Source: an uncultured Lachnospiraceae bacterium (lineage in GTDB: Bacteria > Bacillota > Clostridia > Lachnospirales > Lachnospiraceae). From it: a stretch of DNA of 18,658 nucleotides. The DNA lies in NCBI GenBank assembly GCA_947177925.1, contig CAMWWJ010000022.1, forward strand, positions 1 through 18,658, given 5' to 3'. Made by a program: the position numbers and the translations under genes. Shown one piece after another: positions 1 to 8,847 of the stretch. Positions within the stretch are counted from its first letter, which is position 1; every line of letters begins with the position of its first letter. Under the pieces are notes generated by a model. The model had not been told where the DNA came from. It did no database searches and saw only the letters and a list, made by a program, of their open reading frames with translations.

Positions 1-32
1 ACCTCCCACTTCCGCGTCCCCCTTCTCACATC

Positions 33-3000
33 CTACTTCACTTTAATCTTCACCTTCGCCACCTTATTCGTCCCATCCGTAGACCTCGCACTAATCGTAA
101 CCGTTTTCCCCTTTCCTGCCTTTTTCGCCTTTACTTTGCCATATTTGTTCACAGTGGCATATTTCGTATTGGAGCTTTTCCATTTTAAGGCCTTATTTGC
201 CTTTTTGCCGGTAGTCTTGACCGTTGCTTTTATTTTCATGGTCTTTCCTGCCTTTAATGTTTTGGAAGGAGCTTTTAATTGAATGCTTTTTACCGCATGT
301 TTCATGATTTTAATTTTGATGGCTGCTTTCTTTTGGCTGCCGTCTTTTGCCACTGCGGTAATGGTTACGGACTTGCCTGCCCCTTTCTTTTTCAGGACAA
401 GCCTGCCCTTTTTATCTATAACAGCATATTTTTTGTTGCTCGTTTTCCATATAACCGCTTTATTAGAAGCATTTTCCGGGATTACCTTTAATGTTAATTT
501 CACCTTTTTGCCTGCAGCCAGCTTTTTCGATGGTGCGGCAATGGAGAGGCCCGCAACTTTTATATCCTCTTTATTTTTATCTTTGTCCTCCTTTTCCTCT
601 CCTTCATTCTTCGGAGCCTCTGATACCTTATTTTCCACTGTAATGTTACATGTACTCTCAAAATTTCCGTTTCGCGTAATTGCCCTTATTGTTGCAGCAC
701 CTGCTTTTAAGGCTGTTATTTTTCCCTCAGAATCAATGAAAGCCACCGACTCATCGCTGCTTTGAAAGATTACATTTTTATTTGCGGCATCTGCCGGCAG
801 TACTGTAACATTAAGCTGCAGGGTATCTCCCACTTTTAAAGTTCTTTCGGCAATATCCAAAGATATTCCTTCTACTTCCACCGGATCAGTCACATGATCT
901 TCATAAGTATCAATATCCGAATAAACCATGTCCTCTTTTCCTTCAACAGAAAGAGCATATAAACTGTTTGCTGTATAAACAGCTTCCGGAACCACCCCTG
1001 CATACATATGCCCCTTTGTAATGGACTGTTCCTCAAACTGTATAACGCGTATTTCGTCCATATTACTACCATACTCTTTTATGGAATAGTTCATGGTGCC
1101 CATATCATTTCCTACTATTTTTATTTTGTAGCTATCATCCGTCAGATAAATTCTTTTTAAATCACCTTCCACTACCATGGCAATCCTGTTATAGCTCTCA
1201 TCCACTACATGATCGACTATTGCTCCGCATAAATTACCTGACATATCATAAATATACACGTCTGCCGGTCCTTGAACAGTCACTTCCTTCATAGCATCAT
1301 CTGCAGTTGTATTTCCAGAAACCACAGCCGTCCTAAACACTCTGTCAGAAACAGCGCCATATTTAAAATCCACGGCTTTTAATAAAACTTCGTTCGTAAA
1401 AACTGTAGCTATCTGCTCGGGCATTTTATTCCAAATATCTTGATAGGCATCCTTTATGGCACTTTCTGCCAGTAATCTGAGACTTTCTGCAAATGCATCT
1501 GTATCTGCTGCTGCCATATCCAGAAAGCCGGAACATGGCATTGTTAAATCTGAACGATATCCTTTTAATATATCATAACCTATCTTGTCCCATGAACATA
1601 TGATGTTACCGTCTAAATCACAGGTCAGATCCACAAAAAATTCAATTTGTACTATTTCACCGTCCTTTGCCTTTACTTCCAGTATTTTAGATGCCACGCT
1701 GCCATTTTTACCGATTCCAAGCTGACTAAATACATGCGAAAGCACTTCTTCCAGCTTTTCCTCCGTAAAGTCTGGGTTTTCACCGGAATAATCAATTTGC
1801 CCGCTTACTGTAAGGGCAGTCATCCACGTAAATAAAAACTTTTCTATTTCCTGAATCTGCTCGTCCGAAAAATACTCTCTTAATTCTGCATTTGCAGGAA
1901 AGAGCATTCCATTGCATAAATCAGCCAAATCAGCCTGTGCCTTCTTCTTCATAACCTCCGTGGTCATTATGGAACTATCTGCATTTTCCTTTTCTTCTTT
2001 ATTTTTCTGCCGCTGCATGTCCATATTGGAAACCGGAATTGCATAAGCACTGTTTGCAGTGATTCCATCCCCCATTAATGTACCCGATATAAAATAGGTT
2101 TTATTGATCTGGTTCTGCACTACACTATCATCTATCTGATATTCCAAGTCAATGGAAGCAGTATCGCCTAATGGAATCCACTTATTCCATTCTATCGTCC
2201 TTTCCGTCCAATTTGCCTCATCAAGTATAATGGGCGCTTCCGAAGCAACTGATAATTGCAGACTGCTCAACTGTATTCCAAATCCGCTCATATCCGTAAA
2301 CAGGGTGTCCGGATAATCTCCTGCCACACAGGTCACACTATAAGCAGCTTCCTTACAGCCCCAATAAGAGCCATTATGATAAAGCAGCCTGCTGCCTCCT
2401 GCCCCTTTTGGCACCATCGTTACCTTAGCCTGTATAATATCTTCTAACGGCTCCATTCGGACAATCCTGTTATCTACCAGAGTACAGACCACTTCTTTCC
2501 TGTCACTGTTCTTTAAAATCGTCTCGGGTATATTTAATGTAAAATCATCCTCAATATCATAAGCGTTTCCATCAATGACAACGTGACAGTCTGTTGCTGT
2601 ACACGTTTCCAAAATCCCTGCCATATAGGTAACAGGAACCGGTTTATCTGGTCCTTCCCCGTCTTCTCCACCTTTTCCGCTTGTACCGTCATCCGTCTCA
2701 AGCCAGAAATCAGATGACAAATCAATGCGAAGCGCCGGACAAACTCCATTATCCGGGATTGTAACAGGTCTGCCCGGAATACGGGAGCGCAGACAGCCAT
2801 CCACACTAGAGCTTGCCGCATAACTGCCCGACTTGCCGGGCGAACGCAGCCACCACTCACAATGATCCATATCTTCACTACTATTAATCATCGCACCTCT
2901 TACATATGCAAAATCACTTGCGCTGACCCGGCGGCTCACCGAATTCGTAAAATAGTCGCTGCAAAATCCATATTCTTCATTGGTCGCCTCTTGTATGGAC

Positions 3001-3728
3001 AACAGGTATATCTTATCATTTGTATCATTCCCGCCTTCCGTATTGCATTGGGGATTGTCTTCATTTACCACATTCTGCGGCACGATGGCGCTTTGTTCGT
3101 TCCCGTTAAAAGCAGTATGATAAAATTTTTCATTCAGCCAGCTTCTCAAGGTGCAGCCTTCCCATGTAATATTCCCGCCATCATCATGATAATCCTTACA
3201 GTCCAAAGCTTTGTCCGCCACTACGAACAGAGTATCCTCATTTTTCTCAAGCACCTTCCATTTAATCCGCTCCCATTTAAAATAACGGTAATTACCGGTG
3301 CCGAACTTCCCATCCTGATTCGTATATTTCTTACTGATCCTGCGGTACTTTGTCCCATCGATCCACACATCTCTTCCCGAATCCGACAAAATGCCGGAAG
3401 TGGCAATTGTCTTTTCGATAGCTGCTATAACAGCGCTGTCTGTCACCTCACTTTGGGGATAGCTTCCAAAATAGACATAATCCCAGTCCGTGTAATCCGT
3501 ACCATCATCCATTTTCGTACAATGGTGCACTGGAGAAGCCGGAAAACCCTGCTGTTTCTGAATATTATCGTCGCTAACAGAATTCTGCAAAAGAACTTCT
3601 CCGGATATGGAATTTTCACTGACAGCTTGGGCAAATACAGGGAAGCCCTGTGTATTCACCAACAGACTTGCTGCTAAAAGCAGGGATACTGTTTTCACTC
3701 CATTTGCTCTTACTCTTTGCCTTTTCAT
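33..3728 (-). CDS. Large secreted DUF6273 / Big_2 (Ig-like) surface protein
   Basis: A 1231-residue exported protein. Residues 1-35 form a signal peptide: basic MKRQRVR start, hydrophobic core at about 13-25, and a likely cleavage after AQA (33-35). Residues about 83-342 match DUF6273, with YVYFGSYPQ near the start, WWLRSPG at 292-298 and GVCPALRIDL at 328-337 near its end. This domain is common in clostridial surface proteins and its function is unknown. Residues about 350-950 are not recognised. Three Ig-like Big_2-type domains follow at about 952-1032, 1058-1142 and 1143-1231; the last two are very Lys-rich, and an acidic/Lys linker precedes them. No LPXTG anchor is visible, so attachment may rest on the basic domains binding anionic wall polymers (inference). 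The start has a GGTGAGG ribosome site 4 nt upstream. It lies 140 nt after the NlpC/P60 gene. The family call is firm; the biological role is unknown. Confidence 0.9.
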   Translation of the reverse strand: MKRQRVRANGVKTVSLLLAASLLVNTQGFPVFAQAVSENSISGEVLLQNSVSDDNIQKQQGFPASPVHHCTKMDDGTDYTDWDYVYFGSYPQSEVTDSAVIAAIEKTIATSGILSDSGRDVWIDGTKYRRISKKYTNQDGKFGTGNYRYFKWERIKWKVLEKNEDTLFVVADKALDCKDYHDDGGNITWEGCTLRSWLNEKFYHTAFNGNEQSAIVPQNVVNEDNPQCNTEGGNDTNDKIYLLSIQEATNEEYGFCSDYFTNSVSRRVSASDFAYVRGAMINSSEDMDHCEWWLRSPGKSGSYAASSSVDGCLRSRIPGRPVTIPDNGVCPALRIDLSSDFWLETDDGTSGKGGEDGEGPDKPVPVTYMAGILETCTATDCHVVIDGNAYDIEDDFTLNIPETILKNSDRKEVVCTLVDNRIVRMEPLEDIIQAKVTMVPKGAGGSRLLYHNGSYWGCKEAAYSVTCVAGDYPDTLFTDMSGFGIQLSSLQLSVASEAPIILDEANWTERTIEWNKWIPLGDTASIDLEYQIDDSVVQNQINKTYFISGTLMGDGITANSAYAIPVSNMDMQRQKNKEEKENADSSIMTTEVMKKKAQADLADLCNGMLFPANAELREYFSDEQIQEIEKFLFTWMTALTVSGQIDYSGENPDFTEEKLEEVLSHVFSQLGIGKNGSVASKILEVKAKDGEIVQIEFFVDLTCDLDGNIICSWDKIGYDILKGYRSDLTMPCSGFLDMAAADTDAFAESLRLLAESAIKDAYQDIWNKMPEQIATVFTNEVLLKAVDFKYGAVSDRVFRTAVVSGNTTADDAMKEVTVQGPADVYIYDMSGNLCGAIVDHVVDESYNRIAMVVEGDLKRIYLTDDSYKIKIVGNDMGTMNYSIKEYGSNMDEIRVIQFEEQSITKGHMYAGVVPEAVYTANSLYALSVEGKEDMVYSDIDTYEDHVTDPVEVEGISLDIAERTLKVGDTLQLNVTVLPADAANKNVIFQSSDESVAFIDSEGKITALKAGAATIRAITRNGNFESTCNITVENKVSEAPKNEGEEKEDKDKNKEDIKVAGLSIAAPSKKLAAGKKVKLTLKVIPENASNKAVIWKTSNKKYAVIDKKGRLVLKKKGAGKSVTITAVAKDGSQKKAAIKIKIMKHAVKSIQLKAPSKTLKAGKTMKIKATVKTTGKKANKALKWKSSNTKYATVNKYGKVKAKKAGKGKTVTISARSTDGTNKVAKVKIKVK

Positions 3729-3785
3729 CTTTCCTCACCTTCTGTTTTTAAGTATTTTGTGGTTTTTATGCCATTTCTCTTACGC

Positions 3786-3811
3786 TAAATTAGAAAAGAA
3801 GCCTTCTCTAA
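3786..3811 (-). terminator. Possible weak intrinsic terminator after the NlpC/P60 gene
   Basis: On the minus strand a 9-bp stem (one G-T pair) with a 4-nt loop occupies 3811-3790, about 58 nt past the NlpC/P60 stop. Only three T residues follow, so termination would be weak. It could instead be a processing or leader hairpin for the downstream surface-protein gene. Elsewhere in the 140-nt gap (3729-3868) I see AT-rich sequence but no convincing promoter. Confidence 0.35.
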
Positions 3812-3868
3812 CACCCGATACCAGCAGCATAGGTTTAGAAAAGACCCCTGTTTAAAGAAAAGAGATTT

Positions 3869-5023
3869 TTAATCTTGTAATAATCTAACAACTTTAACCG
3901 GTGTCCTATAATAAGCACTGGATACACGGATACCTGTTTTCGGGCTGCTGGCATGACACACCTGTCCGCCGCCGATGTAAATAGCTACATGGTTGATTCT
4001 GCCGCCCTTTGCATAAAATACCAAATCGCCCGGCTTTGCTTCCGACATGTTAATGGAGGTTCCCATATTCGCCTGCGCTCTTGAGGAATGCGGAAGACCG
4101 ATGCCGTATTTTGCATAAACACTTAATACAAATCCGGAACAGTCAGCACCTTTTGTAAGGCTTACGCCGCCCCATACATAAGGATTGCCGATAAACTGCT
4201 TTGCATATTCACAAAGCTCGATCCTTACATTGGATACACCTTCACCATATAAAAATTCTGTCATATTCAAAGCTGTCTTCAGCTTTCTGTCAACAGAAAC
4301 ATATTCTGCCGATACATAAGCCGGAGTCCCATCATAGGATATCTGTACCCAGCCGTCCAGCTCGGAAAGCACTGCCAGTTCCTCTCCATATGCTACCATG
4401 CCTGCTACAGGAGCATCCGTGGAAGGATTTTCCCTTAATTTCAATCCGTCCGCTTTTACTGTGGCAAGATTTTGTATGACACTGTTTGCTCTATCCACGG
4501 CGCTGTTTCCCATTAAAAGAAAGTCCGTACTCACATAGCCCTCTACACTTCCTGATGTAATATGTGCTTTATTTCCTTCAAAACCTAAAATCTCGCAGGC
4601 AGTATTATTGCTCATCTTGCCTACAATCTTGCTGTTATCGTCTGCAGTTGCCCGGACATTCAAATGATCTCCTACATTTGCGATACCAAGATTCGTATAA
4701 CCAAAAGCACCTCCAGCTGCTTCTTCTTCCGAATCCTCCTGCTCGTCCATATCTTCAGGAGAAACTTCAACAGAGCTTAATAATTCTCCGGCTCCTACAG
4801 ATGTAACGATTTCAGCACCCGCTGTTTCCTTTTCCTCCGTTTGGAGTTTAAAGGGACTTGTAAACTCAACGCTCACCTCTCCGCTTCCTTCATCTTCCGT
4901 GGCAATAACACCGTTTGCCGTTGCTCCCACAGAAGGAAGAATGCTGGCATGAACCGGAGCTTCTAAAATCAGAGTACCAATTGTTACACATAATAAAAAA
5001 TTCTTATCATTTCTAAATTTCAT
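3869..5023 (-). CDS. Secreted SH3b - NlpC/P60 peptidoglycan endopeptidase
   Basis: A 384-residue cell-wall hydrolase. Residues 1-27 look like a signal peptide (MKFRNDK, then a hydrophobic stretch ending VHA). An acidic low-complexity region (about 40-105) follows, then two bacterial SH3 domains (about 108-171 and 183-245), each with the LNVR/LKLRENP signature and a closing GYVST/AYVSAEYV strand. The NlpC/P60 domain (about 265-384) has Cys295 in DCSGF, His345 in NHVAIYIGGG and His357 in CHASS as the catalytic set. Such enzymes typically cut the D-Glu/diamino acid bond of stem peptides (family knowledge). The frame is open to 5191, but that extension would contain a consensus promoter and is not signal-like. 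The start at 5023 has AAAGGA 7-8 nt upstream and yields a proper signal peptide. Confidence 0.93.
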   Translation of the reverse strand: MKFRNDKNFLLCVTIGTLILEAPVHASILPSVGATANGVIATEDEGSGEVSVEFTSPFKLQTEEKETAGAEIVTSVGAGELLSSVEVSPEDMDEQEDSEEEAAGGAFGYTNLGIANVGDHLNVRATADDNSKIVGKMSNNTACEILGFEGNKAHITSGSVEGYVSTDFLLMGNSAVDRANSVIQNLATVKADGLKLRENPSTDAPVAGMVAYGEELAVLSELDGWVQISYDGTPAYVSAEYVSVDRKLKTALNMTEFLYGEGVSNVRIELCEYAKQFIGNPYVWGGVSLTKGADCSGFVLSVYAKYGIGLPHSSRAQANMGTSINMSEAKPGDLVFYAKGGRINHVAIYIGGGQVCHASSPKTGIRVSSAYYRTPVKVVRLLQD

Positions 5024-5029
5024 AACTTG

Positions 5030-5035
5030 TCCTTT
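5030..5035 (-). promoter_or_regulatory. Ribosome binding site that fixes the NlpC/P60 start
   Basis: AAAGGA on the minus strand lies just upstream of the ATG at 5023. It supports this internal start over the longer open frame that begins at 5191. Confidence 0.6.
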
Positions 5036-5088
5036 TAATCCAATCATATTGATTCTGTTTTCAGTATCTGTTTCTTTTTTATTCCAGA

Positions 5089-5114
5089 CATTTGTTACAT
5101 AATTGTTACAAATG
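5089..5114 (-). promoter_or_regulatory. WalR-box-like direct repeat inside a near-palindrome, NlpC/P60 leader
   Basis: On the minus strand 5110-5094 reads TGTAAC-N5-TGTAAC, an exact match in both half-sites and spacing to the WalR (YycF) consensus TGTWAH-N5-TGTWAH, which controls cell-wall hydrolase genes in Firmicutes. A third GTAAC lies 9 nt upstream. The same bases sit in a 26-nt imperfect palindrome (5114-5089) with CATTTGT/ACAAATG ends, so a dimeric repressor site or an RNA hairpin is an alternative. The site starts a few bases after the predicted transcription start, a position more typical of repression. Confidence 0.5.
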
Positions 5115-5122
5115 TTACGGTA

Positions 5123-5151
5123 ATTATAACAATCTGTCACATACTTGTCAA
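5123..5151 (-). promoter_or_regulatory. Consensus sigma-A promoter of the NlpC/P60 gene
   Basis: On the minus strand TTGACA (5151-5146), a 17-nt spacer and TATAAT (5128-5123) match the housekeeping consensus at all 12 positions. Transcription would start near 5116, giving a leader of about 93 nt. This makes the gene independently transcribed despite following the phosphate transporter gene in the same direction. Confidence 0.85.
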
Positions 5152-5213
5152 CTACCAGATATTGTAAACACATACACAGATTCAACATCATCTTCTACCA
5201 GGGACACAATCTA

Positions 5214-6866
5214 TCATACCTCCTCCGGATCTCCGTTCAAAATAGAAAATGCAATATTGGTGGCATGGTCGGAAACTCTTTCCAGCCCGGATATGATATC
5301 AGAAAACAGCATTCCCGCTTCCGGCGTGCATTCCTGTCTGGCAAGTCTTTCCACATGGGTCTGCTGCAGCTCTCTTTCCTTTTCATCCACCGCATTTTCC
5401 AATTCTAAAATATCGTGAAGGTGCTCTTCACTGTTATTTCCAAACATCTCCATGGAAAACCGCACGATGGTATTTACCATATTCAGCATGTCTCCCATTT
5501 CCTTTTGGGCCTCCTTGCTGAATGCAGTACCGTTTTCCTTCCGCCTCTTTGCACAGTCCGCCACGTTTTCCGCATGGTCGCCAATCCGCTCAATGTCATT
5601 TGCCACATGAAACAGGGAGCCGATGCTCTTTAAGTCTTCTATGGGAAGGGTTGTCTGATTAATCTTTACCAGATAATCGGTAATGGATTTATTCAGGAAA
5701 TTGATATTCTGCTCTACCAAATAAACCTCTTCCAGATCATCCTCATCCAAAGTAATCAGGGCATTCATCGCCCGATTCAGGTTTTCGCTTGCCAAAGAGC
5801 CCATGCGCTCCAGCTCCTTAATGGCATCCACCACTGCCGTTGCCGGATTGAAAACAGTCTTATTCCCAATGTATTTTAACTGGAAATTCTCCCGGTATCC
5901 TACCTTCACGTCTTCGCCCGGCACGAGCATATAGGTAAGCTTCACGATCCAGCCGGAGAAGGGGAACAGCACGATTACCTGAAAGATTTTGATCAGGGTA
6001 TGGGCATTAGCCACGCACCTTCCCAAATTGTCTCCCGAAATATAATGCAAAAGCTGCACTATATAATCCAGACCGAACATAAAAATAAGGAACATAATGA
6101 CCGAACCGATCACATTAAACAAAAAGTGGATCAGCGCAGCCCGCTTTGCATCCTTCTTTCCTGCAAGGGAAGCTAACAATGCAGAAGCACAGGCTCCGAT
6201 ATTGCAGCCTAAAATAATGAAAAGGCAGATATTCAAAGACAGCAGTCCCTGCTGGCACATTAAAAGCACAATGCTCACTGTTACAGAGGAACTTTGAATG
6301 ACAGCGGTAATAAGGGTGCCTAACAGGATTGCCATAAGAGGACTGTTCAGGCTGCCAAGAGTATCTGCAACGGCAGGATTATCCTTCAGTCCGCTCATGG
6401 CGCCGCTCATTCCGCTAAGTCCCATAAACAGCACACCAAATCCTACAATGATTTCTGCAATTTTCACTACCTTTTGATTTTTGCTGAATAAAACTAAAAG
6501 AACACCTGCCAATAAAAAAACCGGTGCATATTCCGATAGGTTAAAAGATACAAGCTGGGAGGTTACAGTAGTACCAATATTGGCACCAAAAATAACGCCT
6601 GCCGCCTGATATAGATTCATCAGGCCTGAATTTACAAAACTGACTACCATAACTGTACAGGCTGATGAAGACTGTACGATAGCAGTGAATACAATACCCA
6701 CTATCATGCCAGTAAACCGATTGTTGGTAAAAAACTCTAAAATACTCCTAAGCTTTGCTCCGGCAGCCTTTTCGATTCCTTCACTCATAAGCTGCATTCC
6801 AAAAAGAAACAGGCCCAGCCCGCCTGCCATGGAAAGTAATGTCGAGAGATCCATCGTCTTATCCAT
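5214..6866 (-). CDS. Na+/phosphate cotransporter-family membrane protein with PhoU-like domain
   Basis: A 550-residue protein of the NptA/YjbB type. The N-terminal ~320 residues are a multi-helix membrane region with the family's inverted duplication: QSSSA at 65-69 paired with QSSSV at 191-195, and GANIGTT (94-100) paired with GCNIGAC (220-226). These QSSS motifs mark the SLC34-like Na+/Pi fold. Residues about 340-545 are helical and soluble, with a PhoU-like repeat (LFHVANDIERIGDHAENVAD and a second ERVSDHATNIA). It probably moves phosphate with Na+; in several bacteria such proteins favour export or phosphate balance, so direction cannot be told here. Two starts are possible: ATG 6866 with AAAGG touching it, or ATG 6854 (residue 5), which leaves more room for that site. 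The gene follows ribF but has its own candidate promoter. Confidence 0.92.
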   Translation of the reverse strand: MDKTMDLSTLLSMAGGLGLFLFGMQLMSEGIEKAAGAKLRSILEFFTNNRFTGMIVGIVFTAIVQSSSACTVMVVSFVNSGLMNLYQAAGVIFGANIGTTVTSQLVSFNLSEYAPVFLLAGVLLVLFSKNQKVVKIAEIIVGFGVLFMGLSGMSGAMSGLKDNPAVADTLGSLNSPLMAILLGTLITAVIQSSSVTVSIVLLMCQQGLLSLNICLFIILGCNIGACASALLASLAGKKDAKRAALIHFLFNVIGSVIMFLIFMFGLDYIVQLLHYISGDNLGRCVANAHTLIKIFQVIVLFPFSGWIVKLTYMLVPGEDVKVGYRENFQLKYIGNKTVFNPATAVVDAIKELERMGSLASENLNRAMNALITLDEDDLEEVYLVEQNINFLNKSITDYLVKINQTTLPIEDLKSIGSLFHVANDIERIGDHAENVADCAKRRKENGTAFSKEAQKEMGDMLNMVNTIVRFSMEMFGNNSEEHLHDILELENAVDEKERELQQTHVERLARQECTPEAGMLFSDIISGLERVSDHATNIAFSILNGDPEEV

Positions 6867-6895
6867 CCTTTATATGAAGATTACGTATATTAATT

Positions 6896-6924
6896 ATTCT
6901 AAGTGAAACAGGACAAACTTACAA
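6896..6924 (-). promoter_or_regulatory. Candidate promoter of the Na+/Pi transporter gene
   Basis: On the minus strand TTGTAA (6924-6919), a 17-nt spacer and TAGAAT (6901-6896) match 4/6 and 5/6 of the sigma-A boxes. It lies in the 76-nt gap between the ribF stop and the transporter start. No terminator is visible in that gap, so read-through from the upstream operon is also likely. Confidence 0.5.
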
Positions 6925-6942
6925 GAGATTTTTCCAAATTCG

Positions 6943-7866
6943 TCATAAATTTGTAAAATATTCTTTTCCATCTGCGATATTTTTCCCGATTGCTTCTTTC
7001 AGCTGCAACAGACTTTCGAATTTCTGTTCCGCCCTTTCATAATGTAAAAGGCTCACCCGGACATGCTCTCCATAAATTATTTTGGAAAAATCATAAATAT
7101 AAGTTTCCGCTCCTACGGGGTTTTCGCCTCCCACCGTGGGCTTTCTCCCGATATTGGTCACTCCCCGGTATATCTTCCCTTCATATTCCACATTGGAAAA
7201 GTATACTCCATTCGGCGGAAGAAGCTTTTCCTTTGAAGGTATCAGATTGATGGTGGGCATTCCCATCGTCCTGCCAAGTTGATTGCCCTTTACCACAATG
7301 CCCTCTAAAAAATATGGCTCTCCCATAAGAGCTCTTGTAAGCTCCATGTTTCCTTCCTTAATAACATCCCTCACATAAGTAGAGCTGATCACCTTTCCTT
7401 CATGACAAATCTTCGGAATGATTTTCGTGACAAAACCTTTTTCTCTTCCCACTTCCTCAAGCAGTCCTGCATCGCCTTTTCCTTCATGCCCAAAAGATAC
7501 ATCCTCTCCTGCCGCAATCAAACGGGCTGACATATTTTGAAGCAGAATGTTATGGATAAAATCTTCCGGCATTAGATTGGCTGTTTCCTTATCAAAGGGA
7601 TATTCCACCAGATAGTCGATTCCCATTTTTGCAAACATGGCCCTCTTTTCTTCCCTGGTGGTAATCTCTTCCATAATCTTTCCCGTAAAATAAGCTCCCG
7701 GAGAAGGGGTAAAGGTAAAGACAGAAGACTTAAGCCCGAAAGTTTTTGCCTCCAAAATTTTCTGAAGCAGTGTTCTGTGCCCTAAATGGATGCCGTCAAA
7801 TTTCCCGATTGCCACTGCCGTTTCTTCTTCAATATGAAATTGCTTCGTATCCTTTATCAGCTTCAT
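6943..7866 (-). CDS. ribF: Bifunctional riboflavin kinase / FMN adenylyltransferase
   Basis: A 307-residue enzyme converting riboflavin to FMN (kinase) and FMN to FAD (adenylyltransferase) in the cytoplasm. The N-terminal nucleotidyltransferase domain (about 15-170) carries GKFDGIHLGH at 21-30, with the HxGH nucleotide-binding motif, and SSTYVR at 161-166. The C-terminal flavokinase domain (about 185-307) has GRTMGMPTIN at 198-207 (the PTxN Mg-ATP motif) and Glu254 in AETYIYDF as the likely catalytic base. Length is typical for the family. It starts 10 nt after the truB stop and is the last gene of the operon, as in Bacillus, where the homologue is called ribC. No strong terminator follows it. 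Confidence 0.96.
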   Translation of the reverse strand: MKLIKDTKQFHIEEETAVAIGKFDGIHLGHRTLLQKILEAKTFGLKSSVFTFTPSPGAYFTGKIMEEITTREEKRAMFAKMGIDYLVEYPFDKETANLMPEDFIHNILLQNMSARLIAAGEDVSFGHEGKGDAGLLEEVGREKGFVTKIIPKICHEGKVISSTYVRDVIKEGNMELTRALMGEPYFLEGIVVKGNQLGRTMGMPTINLIPSKEKLLPPNGVYFSNVEYEGKIYRGVTNIGRKPTVGGENPVGAETYIYDFSKIIYGEHVRVSLLHYERAEQKFESLLQLKEAIGKNIADGKEYFTNL

Positions 7867-7876
7867 AATGTTATCT

Positions 7877-8800
7877 TTATTCCTTTGTCAAAAACATTTT
7901 TCTAGGTTCAAACTGGCTCTTTTCTTTTACCCATCCGTATATTCCGTAAAAGGTGCCGTCCTCATCGTAAACCCTTATTTGATCTGGTATTTCCAATCCG
8001 TCTTCCTCACCAGGCTTAAACATTTTGAAAATCTGCTCTTTTCCAAATCCATTGCCGTTTTCAATGAGCCTTCTCCATTTATTTCCGATTACACAGGCAG
8101 GATATTCCTGAAATAAGTCATCCACTCTGACTATTTTTTCCTCAAGGCTGCCTTCATCCCGAAAAGCTTCTATTTGTCCCAGTGTCAGCGCATCTTCAAG
8201 CATAAATTCTCCAACCCTGCTTCTTATAAGACTTTTCATGGCGCCGCCACAGCCTAGCTTTTCCCCAATATCATTGCACAATGTTCTAATATATGTTCCC
8301 TTAGAGCATACCACTCTCATGCGGACAAGGGGAAGCTGCACTTTTTGGATTTCGATTTCTGAAATATGAATGGTTCTGGGCTTTCTTTCTACTTCTTTTC
8401 CTTCCCTTGCCAGCTCATACAGCTTCTTTCCGTTTACTTTAAGGGCGGAATACATGGGAGGAATCTGTTCCGATGCTCCTTTAAAAGACATAATTGCATT
8501 TCTGATTTCTTCCTCCTGCTGCCATACCTCAGACTGCCTCAATACCTTCCCAGTCATATCCTGAGTATCTGTCACACAGCCAAGCTGAAGTTCCGCAATA
8601 TACTCCTTGCTCCTGTCCGTCAGCATGTCACACAGCTTTGTGGCGCTTCCCAGACAAACAGGAAGCACTCCCACCGCATCCGGATCCAGAGTGCCTGTAT
8701 GCCCTATCTTTTTCTGTTTTAAAATGCCTCGCAGCTTTGCCACCACATCATGGGAAGTAAAGCCTTTTTCTTTATATACGTTGATCACTCCATGTATCAT
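7877..8800 (-). CDS. truB: tRNA pseudouridine-55 synthase TruB
   Basis: A 307-residue pseudouridine synthase that makes the T-loop pseudouridine 55 in tRNAs. The signature HTGTLDP followed by a GVLP element is at 34-47, with Asp39 as the catalytic nucleophile. The substrate-loop region KGTYIRTL is recognisable in the middle of the protein. The N-terminal GVINVYKEKGFTSHDVV is typical of the family. The C-terminal part (about 240-307) resembles the small extra domain of bacterial TruB. The start has AAAGGA 9 nt upstream. A 47-nt gap separates it from nrnA, and ribF begins 10 nt after its stop. Confidence 0.97.
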   Translation of the reverse strand: MIHGVINVYKEKGFTSHDVVAKLRGILKQKKIGHTGTLDPDAVGVLPVCLGSATKLCDMLTDRSKEYIAELQLGCVTDTQDMTGKVLRQSEVWQQEEEIRNAIMSFKGASEQIPPMYSALKVNGKKLYELAREGKEVERKPRTIHISEIEIQKVQLPLVRMRVVCSKGTYIRTLCNDIGEKLGCGGAMKSLIRSRVGEFMLEDALTLGQIEAFRDEGSLEEKIVRVDDLFQEYPACVIGNKWRRLIENGNGFGKEQIFKMFKPGEEDGLEIPDQIRVYDEDGTFYGIYGWVKEKSQFEPRKMFLTKE

Positions 8801-8847
8801 GGCGCTTTTTCCTTTCCGCTTTTCACTCCGGCATTGCTTCTGTTGTT

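Noticed and set aside
2862..3677. 271-codon plus-strand open frame opposite the surface-protein gene
   Set aside because: No recognisable family or ribosome site; the opposite strand encodes clear DUF6273 and a signal peptide over the same interval.
5024..5191. Longer N-terminus for the NlpC/P60 protein (440 residues from ATG 5191)
   Set aside because: The extra codons contain a 12/12 consensus promoter, are not signal-like, and the internal ATG at 5023 has a good ribosome site and signal peptide.
5205..5226. Strong GGAGGAGGT followed by ATG at the end of the transporter gene
   Set aside because: It encodes the Glu-Glu-Val terminus, leaves no spacing to the ATG, and the frame stops after nine codons.
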